A stretch of DNA of 64,000 nt, taken from Metallosphaera tengchongensis (lineage in GTDB: Archaea > Thermoproteota > Thermoprotei_A > Sulfolobales > Sulfolobaceae). Location of the stretch: contig NZ_CP049074.1 of NCBI RefSeq assembly GCF_013343295.1, forward strand, positions 1,593,501-1,657,500, in the 5' to 3' direction. Of the stretch, positions 1 to 8,916 are shown in pieces (the stretch's first letter is position 1; every line of letters begins with the position of its first letter). The position numbers and the translations under genes are program-made. The notes beneath the pieces were generated by a model, which was given only the letters and a program-made list of their open reading frames with translations, was not told where the DNA came from and did no database searches.

Positions 1-525
1 CTGCTTTTCATAAACTAAGTGTGTTAGCATAATACTCTCGTCCTGATGCTTTAGGGAATTGATCTTTCCCTCCTCGAAGGTTAATTTCCCTTCCAAAGGT
101 TTCACATCACCTAGTTTCATCTTAACGCTACCGTCCATGAGTATCCAGTCGACCTTCTCTCCATTCTCAAGTGCCAACTTCAGTTCCATCAGGTTCATCA
201 GCTCCCCAACCCTCTCCCTAGCTTTATTCCCAGGCCTAAAGACCCCGGACCTCACGTCCTGAGCCATATCCACTACGTTTATTCCCTCCGTGATCAACGC
301 TTCAGCGTTAAGCACAAACACCGTCCCAGCCCTCAATTCCTTTACAAATTCTCCACCATCAACAGCCATGAATTTCTTCCTTGTTGGACTCGAAGGGACA
401 AATTCCTTCCAATTACCCTGGACTATAGACCCTAGCTCCTCAGTTAGTTCCTCCTTAGTGACGTTGAGCTTACCCGCTATATTTTGAGCATTTACAACCA
501 GTTCCTCATAGACCTTCTCTATCAC
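1..525 (-). CDS. nurA: NurA 5'-3' nuclease (partial, runs off the window)
   Basis: Minus-strand reading frame left open at the window edge; 175 codons are present from a GTG start whose first bases overlap the rad50 stop (GTGA). The translation has the NurA features AVDGG (first metal-binding Asp, about residue 58) and LMDGS, followed by the typical helical segment. NurA is the nuclease that pairs with the HerA translocase to resect DNA ends after Mre11-Rad50. It is the fourth gene of a tightly overlapping operon herA-mre11-rad50-nurA. The C-terminal part, with the remaining catalytic residues, lies outside the window. Confidence 0.9.
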   Translation of the reverse strand, partial: MIEKVYEELVVNAQNIAGKLNVTKEELTEELGSIVQGNWKEFVPSSPTRKKFMAVDGGEFVKELRAGTVFVLNAEALITEGINVVDMAQDVRSGVFRPGNKARERVGELMNLMELKLALENGEKVDWILMDGSVKMKLGDVKPLEGKLTFEEGKINSLKHQDESIMLTHLVYEKQ

Positions 526-3107
526 TGGGGTATCTCCTCCTTTACCCTACTACTCTCTCCCACCTTCTCGACCCTTATAACGAAATCAGCTATCCTGAGA
601 ACCTCCTCATCATGCGTCACTACTATTATTTGAGGTACTACGTTCATAGATTCCCTTATCACTTCGAGGAGTTCAGCCCTCCTCTGGGAGTCCAAATGTA
701 TTGTGGGCTCATCTAGGATCATAAAACCTAGTTCTCCCATCAAGGTTTTGGCTATCGCTAACCTTAAGCCTAAAGCTATAGCTATCCTTTCCCCACCGCT
801 AAGCATATTGATGGATAGAGTTTGCCCTGCCGGTGTACGAACTGATAGGTTCACCTTACCAGTCAGCGACCTAGTCTGTTCGATTATTATTTCAATCCTC
901 ACGAAGGACAGGTTGAACATTGAAACTATATCGTTTAGATTGTTCTCTATTCTGCCCTTCAGCGTGGATATCAAGTAGGACTGTAACATACCTTCACCTA
1001 GAACTTTCCTGAGCCTCTCAAGCCTCTCCTTTGCCCTCTCAAACTTACTTACCTCTAACAACCTCTCCTTGATCTCCTCCTCTGTTTTCCTTATCCTCTC
1101 TAAGTTCTGCATAGATGAAGTCAATCTCCCTTCCTCTGTAGCCTCATCTCTACTTAAAGTCTCCAACTGAGCGAGAAGAACCTTCAGCTCATTGTTTTTT
1201 CTTTCTAGGACTTGCGCATTGAAGTTAAGGGAAGCCAGCTCCCCCTCTACCCTCCTCTGTTCGTCTTCCAGTGTTTCCAGCCTATCCGATAACACTCGCT
1301 TTCTCCCCAGCTTGGATTGAAGCAGGGACAGTCTCTCCTTAAGGGAGCTCAGTTTCCTCTCAGACTCCTCTATATCTTTAGCGGTAACGTCCCCCAACTG
1401 TTTCCTTAGATTTTCGATATCATTTTCGATATCGAATAATCTCTGGTCCATCGAAGCTATCTCCATCTCTATGCTCTCTAGTTCCTCCCTACTGGCATTG
1501 GCTACTGTAAGGTACTTCACGGCCTTTTGCTCTATCTCTTTGAGTCTCCTGTCCACGTTTATGTAGCTCTCTTCATCTCTCCTGAGTTCCTCTACCTTAT
1601 CCTCTAACGATTTTATCTCGGTGGACAGTTTGTTGACATTTTCCATGGAATCTCTTTTCCTGTCCTCTAACCTCTTGGCTTCCATTAGTTCCTTCTCTAG
1701 ATTTTCCCTCTTACCCTGCAAGGAGGTGAGAGATGCCCTGAGCTTGTAAACTTTTCCCTCTATGTCCTTTATCCGTTGGGTATATTCCTCCAAAAGCTCC
1801 CTCCTGTGAAGGTCGTCGAGTGGACCGTTACAAACTGGACACTTTCCGCCCTTAGCTGTCTTAAGGGACTCTACACTTTTCTCCAACTGTTTCTTCTCGT
1901 TGGCGAGGGAGCTGATCTCCTCGTTCAGCTCAGTGATCTCCCCCTCTGTAGACTTCAACTCCTTGTCTATTAGTTCTAAGTCCCTGTGTGTAGGAATGAG
2001 ATCTAGCTTCCTCTGTTCCTTCTTCAATGCGTCCCTCTTTTCGTTAAGAGCACTACTCAAGGACAAGTACATGTCGTGGGATTTTCCCAGTTTTTCCTTA
2101 TCCTCCTTTAGCCTAACGTATTCCCTATAGACGGGTTCCAGGGACTCCTTCAGCTTGACGTCTGATTCCAACTTCTCCTTCCTCTGTCGATAGACCTTGA
2201 CGCTCTTCTCCAGTTCCAGTTTCCTCTCTGTTTTTTCCTCCAACTGGGTGAGGATCTCCCTTTTCCCTCTCAAAGCCTCTAATCTCTCTATCTCACGTTG
2301 AGTCTCACTTATGTCTCTCTCCACGTTCTCCAAGTCCTTGAGCTCCGAGATGATCCTCTCCCTTTCCGAGATTACGTTCCTTCTAGTCTGATCCAGTTTT
2401 ATAAACATTTCCTTCTTCTTCCCTAGCTCTTCAATCTCCTTCTCAAGTTTGCCTTTCTCCTCCTCTAACTTGGAGCGCTCACCCTTTAGACTAGAAATCC
2501 TCTCCTGCAATTCTGTTATCTTTTTCTCCTCTTGCTCCCTTTCGCTTTGAATTTTATTTAGATCCTGTCTATCCCTCTCTGAAAGTTTAATCCTGGTGTC
2601 GTATTCCTTGATTAGGCTAGGAATCCTTCCTCCAGATTCAGTAAGTTTTTCTAAATTTGTAATTTTCATTATCTTTTTAAGTACATCAGTAAGGCTATCA
2701 AAAATGGATTCAATATCACCTTGTTTTACAAATACTGTGGCAGGCAGAACTTTCTCATCTAGTCCCAACCTCTCAATTTTCCTCGTGACTTCGTTAGCTG
2801 ATCTAGCCTCGAGTCTCCCGTTAATTAAAACCTGATCGGATTTGCTGGTTGGTATTACTCTCTTGACGTAAACTGAAGAGAGCTGATCCTTCAACCAAAG
2901 TTCGACTTCAGAGGTGGTCTTCCCTTTCTTTACAAGTTCTTCCTGTTTACCCCTAGCGTCCCTAAAGAGGGCAAACAGTATTCCATCCACTAGGGAACTT
3001 TTGCCTGCTCCGTTGTGACCAATTATGACGTTAATATCCCCTTTGAAGGTCACTTCAGTCCTCTCGTGGCTTAGGAAATCCCTAAGGCTCAATTTCTCTA
3101 TCCTCAT
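522..3107 (-). CDS. rad50: DNA double-strand break repair ATPase Rad50
   Basis: 861-residue SMC-like ATPase. Walker A GHNGAGKS spans residues 30-37. Two long Glu/Lys/Arg-rich coiled-coil arms flank a zinc hook CPVC (C423, C426). Near the C terminus are the ABC signature LSGGER, Walker B FMILDEPT and an H-loop VVTHDEE. With Mre11 it forms the complex that senses and processes broken DNA ends. Its ATG overlaps the mre11 stop by 4 nt (ATGA), and its own stop overlaps the nurA GTG, so the four genes are translationally coupled. Length and layout are normal for archaeal Rad50. Confidence 0.97.
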   Translation of the reverse strand: MRIEKLSLRDFLSHERTEVTFKGDINVIIGHNGAGKSSLVDGILFALFRDARGKQEELVKKGKTTSEVELWLKDQLSSVYVKRVIPTSKSDQVLINGRLEARSANEVTRKIERLGLDEKVLPATVFVKQGDIESIFDSLTDVLKKIMKITNLEKLTESGGRIPSLIKEYDTRIKLSERDRQDLNKIQSEREQEEKKITELQERISSLKGERSKLEEEKGKLEKEIEELGKKKEMFIKLDQTRRNVISERERIISELKDLENVERDISETQREIERLEALRGKREILTQLEEKTERKLELEKSVKVYRQRKEKLESDVKLKESLEPVYREYVRLKEDKEKLGKSHDMYLSLSSALNEKRDALKKEQRKLDLIPTHRDLELIDKELKSTEGEITELNEEISSLANEKKQLEKSVESLKTAKGGKCPVCNGPLDDLHRRELLEEYTQRIKDIEGKVYKLRASLTSLQGKRENLEKELMEAKRLEDRKRDSMENVNKLSTEIKSLEDKVEELRRDEESYINVDRRLKEIEQKAVKYLTVANASREELESIEMEIASMDQRLFDIENDIENLRKQLGDVTAKDIEESERKLSSLKERLSLLQSKLGRKRVLSDRLETLEDEQRRVEGELASLNFNAQVLERKNNELKVLLAQLETLSRDEATEEGRLTSSMQNLERIRKTEEEIKERLLEVSKFERAKERLERLRKVLGEGMLQSYLISTLKGRIENNLNDIVSMFNLSFVRIEIIIEQTRSLTGKVNLSVRTPAGQTLSINMLSGGERIAIALGLRLAIAKTLMGELGFMILDEPTIHLDSQRRAELLEVIRESMNVVPQIIVVTHDEEVLRIADFVIRVEKVGESSRVKEEIPQ

Positions 3108-4255
3108 TTTTGACCCTCCGCGAATTTCCGCAAGAGTTCGTCAGCGTCGTCTGAATCGTACTTATTAATGATCTCAAGTATGAGGTCTACCTCTCCCTGG
3201 GTATACCCCTGTTGCTTAAGGTAGCCTGATATGAGTTCTGAGACCGTTCCCGTCTGTTCTGCCCTTACCGTCTTCATGTTTGGATCAACGGTCCTATCGT
3301 CATATCTATAGTGTTCAGCAATATCTTTCAACTCGACTAGCTTCTTGACGGCGTAGCTCTTTTTGTTGGAGTCCCCCTCTAGGACAATGTGGAGTATAGG
3401 CTTCCTCTGGAGACCTACATATCTGCTTTTGATATCCAAGATTGTCTTATCTATTTCCGAGACATCCACATGAATTATCTCTTGAGGCCTGACTTCTACG
3501 TTTATTGGTTGGACGCTAGGTTCCTTCTTGCTCAAGTCCACGAGGTAAGCTCCCTTTCCCAGCTTCTTCCAACCCTCAATCTCCTCGTTTCTCATGATTT
3601 CCGGAGATCCGGCAATGCCAAAGATACTTCCATCGGGCATCCTATTTAGAACCCTAGTGTGGATGTGTCCGCTAGCGTAATACTGAAATCCCTTGGGGAG
3701 GGACTCTATCTCCAACTCCCATGAGGAGTCGTAGGGTAAAAGGGGTTTTATCCCCTGGTGGAGCATTAACACGTTCCTATCTCCCTCCGGTTTCAAGTTG
3801 TTGAGGAGGTTGACTAAAGAGTCCCTTGACACGTTACTGTGATGTCTCACACCATAGAATCTCACCTTGAGGTTATCTTCTACGTGTTCGTAGTACCTTG
3901 GATCCTGATCCCCCATGAGTAGCCTGATGAGACCCAAGGACTCTCCCAGAATCCTCTGGGTGTAAATCTCCTCCCTTACTTTTGGGGTGTCGTGATCCCC
4001 TGGAATATTAAGGAAAGCCACACCTGAGTCCCTCAGGGGTTTAACCCTATCTATAAAGAACTTTATGGACTTGTTGCTGGGTTTGTACACGTCGAAAAGA
4101 TCCCCAGTATGGACTACTACCTTGACGTGTTCCCTCTTGATTATATCAGTAAGCTGGGAAAAAGCGTCATACACGTCCTGTTCCCTGGAGTCCAAGTTGT
4201 ATATTCTCTTGCCGAGATGAGTATCGGAGATATGAAGGAACTGCAACGAGGTCAC
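3104..4255 (-). CDS. mre11: DNA double-strand break repair nuclease Mre11
   Basis: 383-residue calcineurin-like phosphoesterase. The metal-binding motifs appear in order: ISDTHLG (D11, H13), HTGDLFD, PGDHDT, LMLHQG and SGHIHTR. The C-terminal region holds the capping domain and the Rad50-binding helices. It acts as the Mn-dependent 3'-5' exonuclease and endonuclease of the Mre11-Rad50 complex. It lies between herA and rad50 with 4-nt ATGA overlaps at both ends, consistent with one transcript and coupled translation. Confidence 0.97.
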   Translation of the reverse strand: MTSLQFLHISDTHLGKRIYNLDSREQDVYDAFSQLTDIIKREHVKVVVHTGDLFDVYKPSNKSIKFFIDRVKPLRDSGVAFLNIPGDHDTPKVREEIYTQRILGESLGLIRLLMGDQDPRYYEHVEDNLKVRFYGVRHHSNVSRDSLVNLLNNLKPEGDRNVLMLHQGIKPLLPYDSSWELEIESLPKGFQYYASGHIHTRVLNRMPDGSIFGIAGSPEIMRNEEIEGWKKLGKGAYLVDLSKKEPSVQPINVEVRPQEIIHVDVSEIDKTILDIKSRYVGLQRKPILHIVLEGDSNKKSYAVKKLVELKDIAEHYRYDDRTVDPNMKTVRAEQTGTVSELISGYLKQQGYTQGEVDLILEIINKYDSDDADELLRKFAEGQK

Positions 4256-5727
4256 CCAAACTCCGTTTCAATTTTCCTTTCCTTCAATGCGTTCCACTCA
4301 CCCTTAAGGTCGGGGTCTGAGCCTCCAAGTCTTCCAGGAAACTTCGCTACTTTCACAAAGGCAGGCAACTTCACTAAATTACCAATAACAATGGCCTCCC
4401 CTATCCCCAAGGAAGACAATTGCTCAACCAGGTCCTCAGTAAGGTTGTCGCTTGCCTCAAGTACGTACTTCTTATCTGTAGGTTCGACCATTCTTAAAAT
4501 GATCTTGTTGGTCATCTGACTCAGGATGGTCTCGTCTAAGCCCTTAGGCCTCTGGCTGACTATGACCATACTTACGCCGAACTTTCTCCCTTCCCTTGCT
4601 ATCTTCGAGGCCTGATATTTGGTTAGTGTATCCTCTGTCTTTGAAATGAAAACGTGTGCCTCCTCAATCACAGCCACCACTGGGAAACTCAGCCCGGTCC
4701 TCCTGTGCTTGAACTCCTTCCTTGAGTCCAAAATCCTCCTCAGATAGTGGGAAACTATAGCGTCCATGGCATCCTCATCGAGGTGGTTTATACTAATTAC
4801 ATTAACCGATGAATGCCTTATTCTGGAGGGAATGTCAGGGACGGTGAGATCGATAATACCTTCATACCTGTCCACAAACTCCTCTATTTTGTTTATGACC
4901 TCAAGCGCAGAGTCCTTCTGGTTCCTTTGATTTTCACCACCAGCTAATTCATTCACCTTGTCAATAATATCCTGAGCAAAATTGGCATTCAGTTCAGAGT
5001 AATCCACATTACCTTCCTTAATTTTCTGTCTGATTTCAGAGACGTAAGTGGTGAATGCATTCCTTAAAAATCTATACTGTATAATAGCATTCGATCTCAG
5101 TTCTAATAATGTTGCAAACTCCCTCGGAGTAAGATATAAAGGATTTAATTTTGCCTCTATAGGATTTAGATTCTGTATATCGGAGTTGTAATACTCACCG
5201 TGATAGTCAAAAATGACCACAGCACCACCAATGTTTGCTAGAGACTGCGATAGGACTGCGACCGTGTTGGATTTTCCGCTTCCCGTAGCTGCCAAGATAG
5301 CTAAGTGCCTAGAGAGAGAGTTCACTTTTATGTTAACTGGGATGTTGACTCCTATGACGGTACCTATGGTTATATCTCCTTCAGCAAAGATGTCCTTCAG
5401 CTCCTCCTCTTGAGCGAACCTGACTGGAGTACCAGGACCAGGAGGCATATCCGGCAAAGTACCGGTGTTCATCTCGTAAAGGAGTTTAACTGTAGCCTTT
5501 ACGAACTGGGGAATTGAGGTGTCCAAGGTCTTTAACCTTTGGACTATCTTCACATCATTAAGCGTGGGGTCTAGCAAAGGGCTACCCCGGAAGACCGACG
5601 TCACTAAGCCTATTACCCTCATTCCGTCATACTCCAACACCACATACCTTCCCACTCTGACTGGTCTCTCCGCTAGCATTAGAGCCTCCTCTGGGGAGGA
5701 CTCTCCTATAACGTAGCCCACATTCAT
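4252..5727 (-). CDS. herA: HerA bipolar DNA helicase/translocase
   Basis: FtsK-like hexameric pump that works with NurA in end resection. An N-terminal HAS-barrel is followed by Walker A ATGSGKSNT, Walker B VAVIEEAH and a C-terminal arginine-finger region (SQRPKG). The open frame can start at 5742, but a TATA box (CTTTATAATA on the minus strand, about 5749-5758) would put the transcript start near 5727. That is exactly the internal ATG giving MNVGYVIGE, which is also where I recall HerA homologues starting. The upstream ATG lies too close to the TATA box to be transcribed. First gene of the herA-mre11-rad50-nurA operon. Confidence 0.94.
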   Translation of the reverse strand: MNVGYVIGESSPEEALMLAERPVRVGRYVVLEYDGMRVIGLVTSVFRGSPLLDPTLNDVKIVQRLKTLDTSIPQFVKATVKLLYEMNTGTLPDMPPGPGTPVRFAQEEELKDIFAEGDITIGTVIGVNIPVNIKVNSLSRHLAILAATGSGKSNTVAVLSQSLANIGGAVVIFDYHGEYYNSDIQNLNPIEAKLNPLYLTPREFATLLELRSNAIIQYRFLRNAFTTYVSEIRQKIKEGNVDYSELNANFAQDIIDKVNELAGGENQRNQKDSALEVINKIEEFVDRYEGIIDLTVPDIPSRIRHSSVNVISINHLDEDAMDAIVSHYLRRILDSRKEFKHRRTGLSFPVVAVIEEAHVFISKTEDTLTKYQASKIAREGRKFGVSMVIVSQRPKGLDETILSQMTNKIILRMVEPTDKKYVLEASDNLTEDLVEQLSSLGIGEAIVIGNLVKLPAFVKVAKFPGRLGGSDPDLKGEWNALKERKIETEFG

Positions 5728-5746
5728 GGATTTAGTTAGCATGACG

Positions 5747-5778
5747 TATATTATAAAGATAACCTGAAGATTTCAGGT
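5747..5778 (-). promoter_or_regulatory. herA operon promoter with upstream perfect palindrome
   Basis: The minus-strand TATA box lies at 5747-5758, about 26 nt from the preferred herA start. Directly upstream, 5762-5778 is a perfect 7-bp inverted repeat, ACCTGAA-gat-TTCAGGT, placed where BRE/TFB or an activator would contact DNA. It could be an operator for the repair operon. A second TATA-like element (ATATAAAG on the minus strand, about 5782-5790) could give a longer leader. Confidence 0.45.
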
Positions 5779-5966
5779 AATACTTTATATGGAGGTATTA
5801 CGTCCTGGCACAGAACCCAGAGCTTATTGTAGGTTAAGTGATTGAAACCTAGTTGTCCAAAGAGGCGAATATTACATACGTGTACTACGAGCTGCTAAAA
5901 CGCAAAACTAGTAGGAAAAATCCGCATGAAATAAGAAATAGAAAATTGAGAAAAAGAGTGTTCGAG

Positions 5967-6689
5967 TTAAAGTGCTTTAGCGACTTTCTTGGTTGCCTCA
6001 GCTATGTCTCTCTCTTGCTCAGCGTATGCGCATAGCATCGCTTCTACGTCCATATGTCCCTCTGCCTTGGCTTTCATTGCAACGTTGTTGTACTCGCTTA
6101 CGTGCTCTTCTGCCTCCTCTCTGGTGAACTCGTTGAGCATCGCGGAGACTTTCTTGGTTGCCTCAGCTATGTCTCTCTCTTGCTCAGCGTATGCGCATAG
6201 CATCGCTTCTACGTCCATATGTCCCTCTGCCTTGGCTTTCATTGCAACGTTGTTGTACTCGCTTACGTGCTCTTCTGCCTCCTCTCTGGTGAACTCGTTG
6301 AGCATCGCGGAGACTTTCTTGGTTGCCTCAGCTATGTCTCTCTCTTGCTCAGCGTATGCGCATAGCATCGCTTCTACGTCCATATGTCCCTCTGCCTTGG
6401 CTTTCATTGCAACGTTGTTGTACTCGCTTACGTGCTCTTCTGCCTCCTCTCTGGTGAACTCGTTGAGCATCGAGCTGGAACCTGCATGAGTGTAAAGCTT
6501 CTCAAATATTCCTCTAGCATGTCCATACTCTACTTTAGCTTTCTCCCTGAGTGTCTTGGCCTCCTCCTTCTTTCCAGCTGCCTCTAGCTTGTCAGCTAGG
6601 AAGCTGAGGAGCATGTAGTCCTCAGCATTAGCCTTAAACAATTCCTTTAAACCCATTTCCGTCTCTTTTCCCAGAACCATTCGGATCAC
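5967..6689 (-). CDS. Rubrerythrin/ferritin-like protein with triplicated C-terminal helix pair
   Basis: 240 residues. Residues 1-75 give one helical pair with an ExxH element (EYGHA), as in the ferritin-like superfamily (rubrerythrin, sulerythrin). The rest is a 55-residue helix pair repeated almost three times with identical sequence. It is encoded by three perfect 165-bp DNA repeats. A single-copy version would be about 130 residues, a normal length for a minimal rubrerythrin-like four-helix bundle. In each copy the usual second ExxH reads QERD, so metal ligands are partly changed. No rubredoxin domain is present. GTG 6689, ATG 6680 and ATG 6656 are possible starts. A TATA box at about 6711-6721 predicts transcription from about 6689. 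The ferritin-like assignment is inference from motif spacing. Confidence 0.6.
   Translation of the reverse strand: MIRMVLGKETEMGLKELFKANAEDYMLLSFLADKLEAAGKKEEAKTLREKAKVEYGHARGIFEKLYTHAGSSSMLNEFTREEAEEHVSEYNNVAMKAKAEGHMDVEAMLCAYAEQERDIAEATKKVSAMLNEFTREEAEEHVSEYNNVAMKAKAEGHMDVEAMLCAYAEQERDIAEATKKVSAMLNEFTREEAEEHVSEYNNVAMKAKAEGHMDVEAMLCAYAEQERDIAEATKKVAKAL
5982..6472. repeat. Perfect 165-bp tandem repeat, 2.98 copies
   Basis: Identity runs from 5982 to 6472 with a period of exactly 165 bp (55 codons). I see no mismatch between copies, including third codon positions. This means a very recent duplication or active homogenisation. The plus-strand open frame through it is an antisense shadow. Confidence 0.95.
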
Positions 6690-6843
6690 TATTATTACGT
6701 ATTAACACAAGTTAATAAACTTTGATTATCGTCATTATAATACATTTACCAAAAAATCAGAAGTGTATTTCAAAATAGGTTATTGGTTCCTGCATAAAGA
6801 AAAGTAGTGATAATGTTAAAAAGTTATTGTACTATTTAAGCTT

Positions 6844-6898
6844 AGATGATGAGTGACTCCAATTTTGACATGATGATTATGTAACTCGAATCTGAGAA
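6844..6898 (+). ncRNA. C/D box sRNA, predicted 16S rRNA 2'-O-methylation guide
   Basis: Complete C/D architecture: C box ATGATGA 6846-6852, 12-nt guide 6853-6864, D' box TTGA 6865-6868, short spacer, C' box ATGATGA 6870-6876, 15-nt guide 6877-6891, D box CTGA 6892-6895. A TATA-like GTTAAAAA near 6815-6822 places the transcript start at about 6844. The D' guide GTGACTCCAATT is complementary over 11 nt to the conserved archaeal 16S stretch AATTGGAGTCA, the site of the archaeal 958R primer. By the D+5 rule it would methylate the first G after AAUU (about position 962, E. coli numbering). The target of the second guide was not recognised. Confidence 0.75.
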
Positions 6899-6928
6899 GA
6901 TTTTAATCTGGGTTGCAAAAAGCTAAAC

Positions 6929-8431
6929 ATGATAACAACCTCTAAAATGAGGGCACTGGAGATAAACTCAGAGGCCTTTGGAGTTTCAACTCTCCAACTA
7001 ATGGAAAACGCTGGTAGGTCTGTGGCGGATGAGATAGAGAGAGAGGTTGAGGTGAAGAACTCTAAGGTTGTGATATTCGTAGGTCACGGAGGTAAGGGCG
7101 GGGACGGCTTAGTTGCAGGTAGGCATCTATCGGAAAGGGGAGCTAAAGTCGAGATTGTCCTTCTTGGCGAGATCAAACATAAGGACAGCGTTACTAACCT
7201 TCAGTCCATACTAGATATGGATTTCTCCGTATCCTTGAGGAACTTCGAGGAAGTTGAAGGGTTAGATCTAAACGGGGATGTCCTTGTGGACGCTATGCTT
7301 GGGACTGGGGTTAGGGGCAAGATCAGGGAGCCGTTTAAGAGTGCCATTAAGCTTTTCAACCAACTTAGGGGTTTTAAGGTGTCAATTGACGTTCCTTCTG
7401 GGCTTGATCCTGATACTGGGAAGGACTTGGGCGAGTCCGTGAAACCCGATCTCGTAGTCACATTCCACGATATGAAACAGGGTCTCTTGCGGACTGACTT
7501 TAAGGTAGTTGTCAAAAGGATAGGCATCCCCCCTGAAGCTTCCCTTTACGCTGGACCAGGGGATCTCATGGTGAATTTGAAGCCAAGAGAAATGAAAAGT
7601 AAGAAGGGAATTGGGGGGAGGGTCCTCGTTGTGGGAGGTAGTGAGACTTTCTCTGGAGCCCCCACACTATCAGCGCTGTCTAGTCTAAGGACAGGGGCTG
7701 ACTTAGTTTACGTAGCTTCCCCAGAGAGGACGGCTGAGATAATATCATCTTACTCACCTGATTTAATTACAATAAAACTAGAGGGAAGGAATTTTAATGA
7801 GAAAAACGTCGAGCAGTTGACCCAGTGGGTCGAGAAGGCAAACGTGGTTGTATTTGGTCCTGGCCTAGGCTTAAGCGAGGACGCTGTAAGGGCCACGCCT
7901 ACTTTCGTTGAACACGTGTTGAAAATGGGTAAACCATTGGTACTTGACGCTGACGGGTTAAAGATTATGAAGGGCTCCAAGCTCTCAAGGAACGTGGTAA
8001 TTACTCCACACCCTGGGGAGTTCAAGATATATTTCGGGACTGAGCCTTCAGCTAGTGAAAGGGAAAGGATAGAACAAGTTATGGACAAAGCTAGGGAATG
8101 TAATTGTGTGGTACTTCTCAAAGGTTACTTGGACGTAATTAGCGACGGCACCAGTTTCAAGCTGAATAAGGCTGGGAATCCAGGGATGACAGCAGGAGGA
8201 ACTGGAGATACACTCACCGGGATCGTTGCGACTTTCGTGGCACAAGGCATCGACCCGTTCACCTCTGCCTACATGGGGGCTTTAGTTAACAGCTTAGCTG
8301 GTACCTTAGCTTACTCGGAATTAGGTCCTCACATTACTGCATCAGACATAGTGCAGAAAATCCCCGCGGTTCTTTCCAATCCCATCGAGGCTTTCAAAAA
8401 GAGGGTGTACAAAAGGGTCATAACTTCTTGA
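6929..8431 (+). CDS. nnr: Bifunctional NAD(P)H-hydrate epimerase / ADP- or ATP-dependent dehydratase
   Basis: 500 residues made of two fused domains. The N-terminal YjeF epimerase has the loop GHGGKGGDG (about residues 52-60). The C-terminal ribokinase-like dehydratase has GGTGDTLTG and the Asp-rich DADGLK region. Together they repair hydrated, inactive NAD(P)HX, a form of heat damage. Start ATG 6929 sits about 26 nt after a TATA-like AGATTTTAAT, so the mRNA is probably leaderless. The 3' end overlaps the convergent peroxiredoxin gene by 14 bp. Confidence 0.95.
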   Translation: MITTSKMRALEINSEAFGVSTLQLMENAGRSVADEIEREVEVKNSKVVIFVGHGGKGGDGLVAGRHLSERGAKVEIVLLGEIKHKDSVTNLQSILDMDFSVSLRNFEEVEGLDLNGDVLVDAMLGTGVRGKIREPFKSAIKLFNQLRGFKVSIDVPSGLDPDTGKDLGESVKPDLVVTFHDMKQGLLRTDFKVVVKRIGIPPEASLYAGPGDLMVNLKPREMKSKKGIGGRVLVVGGSETFSGAPTLSALSSLRTGADLVYVASPERTAEIISSYSPDLITIKLEGRNFNEKNVEQLTQWVEKANVVVFGPGLGLSEDAVRATPTFVEHVLKMGKPLVLDADGLKIMKGSKLSRNVVITPHPGEFKIYFGTEPSASERERIEQVMDKARECNCVVLLKGYLDVISDGTSFKLNKAGNPGMTAGGTGDTLTGIVATFVAQGIDPFTSAYMGALVNSLAGTLAYSELGPHITASDIVQKIPAVLSNPIEAFKKRVYKRVITS

Positions 8432-8861
8432 GCTCATCTAGGGCTAGGTCAGCATGATCCTCAGCCTTCTTTAGGTTCTTGAGGACTGACCTTATTACCC
8501 CCTTTTCATCTATTATAAAGGTAACCCTTTGGGCACTTGTTCCCTTGTCGTTAAGAACGCCATATGCAGCAGATATTTTCTTTTCCTTATCTGACACCAC
8601 TGGAAACTTAGCACCATACTTCTCGCTAAACCTTTTCTGAGTCTCCACAGAGTCAACGCTGACTCCCAAAACTTCTGCGTTCAGCTTCTTAAACTCGTCG
8701 TAGAGCTCCACAAACCTTTGAATCTCCCTAGTGCACCCAGGGGTGAAGGATTTAGGGTAAAAATAAAGAACCACTTTCTTTCCCCTAAGGTTTGACAACT
8801 TCACCCTCCCTAAGGAGGACTCGGCCTCAAATTCTGGAGATTTTTCTCCTGTGTTTAACAT
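8418..8861 (-). CDS. bcp: Peroxiredoxin, Bcp/PrxQ family
   Basis: 147-residue thioredoxin-fold thiol peroxidase. The peroxidatic cysteine is C43 in the motif FTPGCT. The resolving cysteine that many Bcp/PrxQ proteins carry five residues later is absent (CTREIQ), so it should use another thiol or behave as a 1-Cys enzyme. It detoxifies peroxides in the cytosol. A TATA box CTTTTAAGG near 8884-8892 fits a leaderless ATG at 8861. The promoter region is shared divergently with the PEP carboxylase gene. Confidence 0.92.
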   Translation of the reverse strand: MLNTGEKSPEFEAESSLGRVKLSNLRGKKVVLYFYPKSFTPGCTREIQRFVELYDEFKKLNAEVLGVSVDSVETQKRFSEKYGAKFPVVSDKEKKISAAYGVLNDKGTSAQRVTFIIDEKGVIRSVLKNLKKAEDHADLALDELKKL

Positions 8862-8916
8862 AATTCTACATCACTTATGAAAACCTTAAAAGCGTTTGGT
8901 CAGAATTCCTGAACTC

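Noticed and set aside
5989-6489. 166-codon plus-strand frame across the tandem repeats
   Set aside because: Antisense shadow of the rubrerythrin-like gene; its repeats mirror the real frame and it has no promoter.
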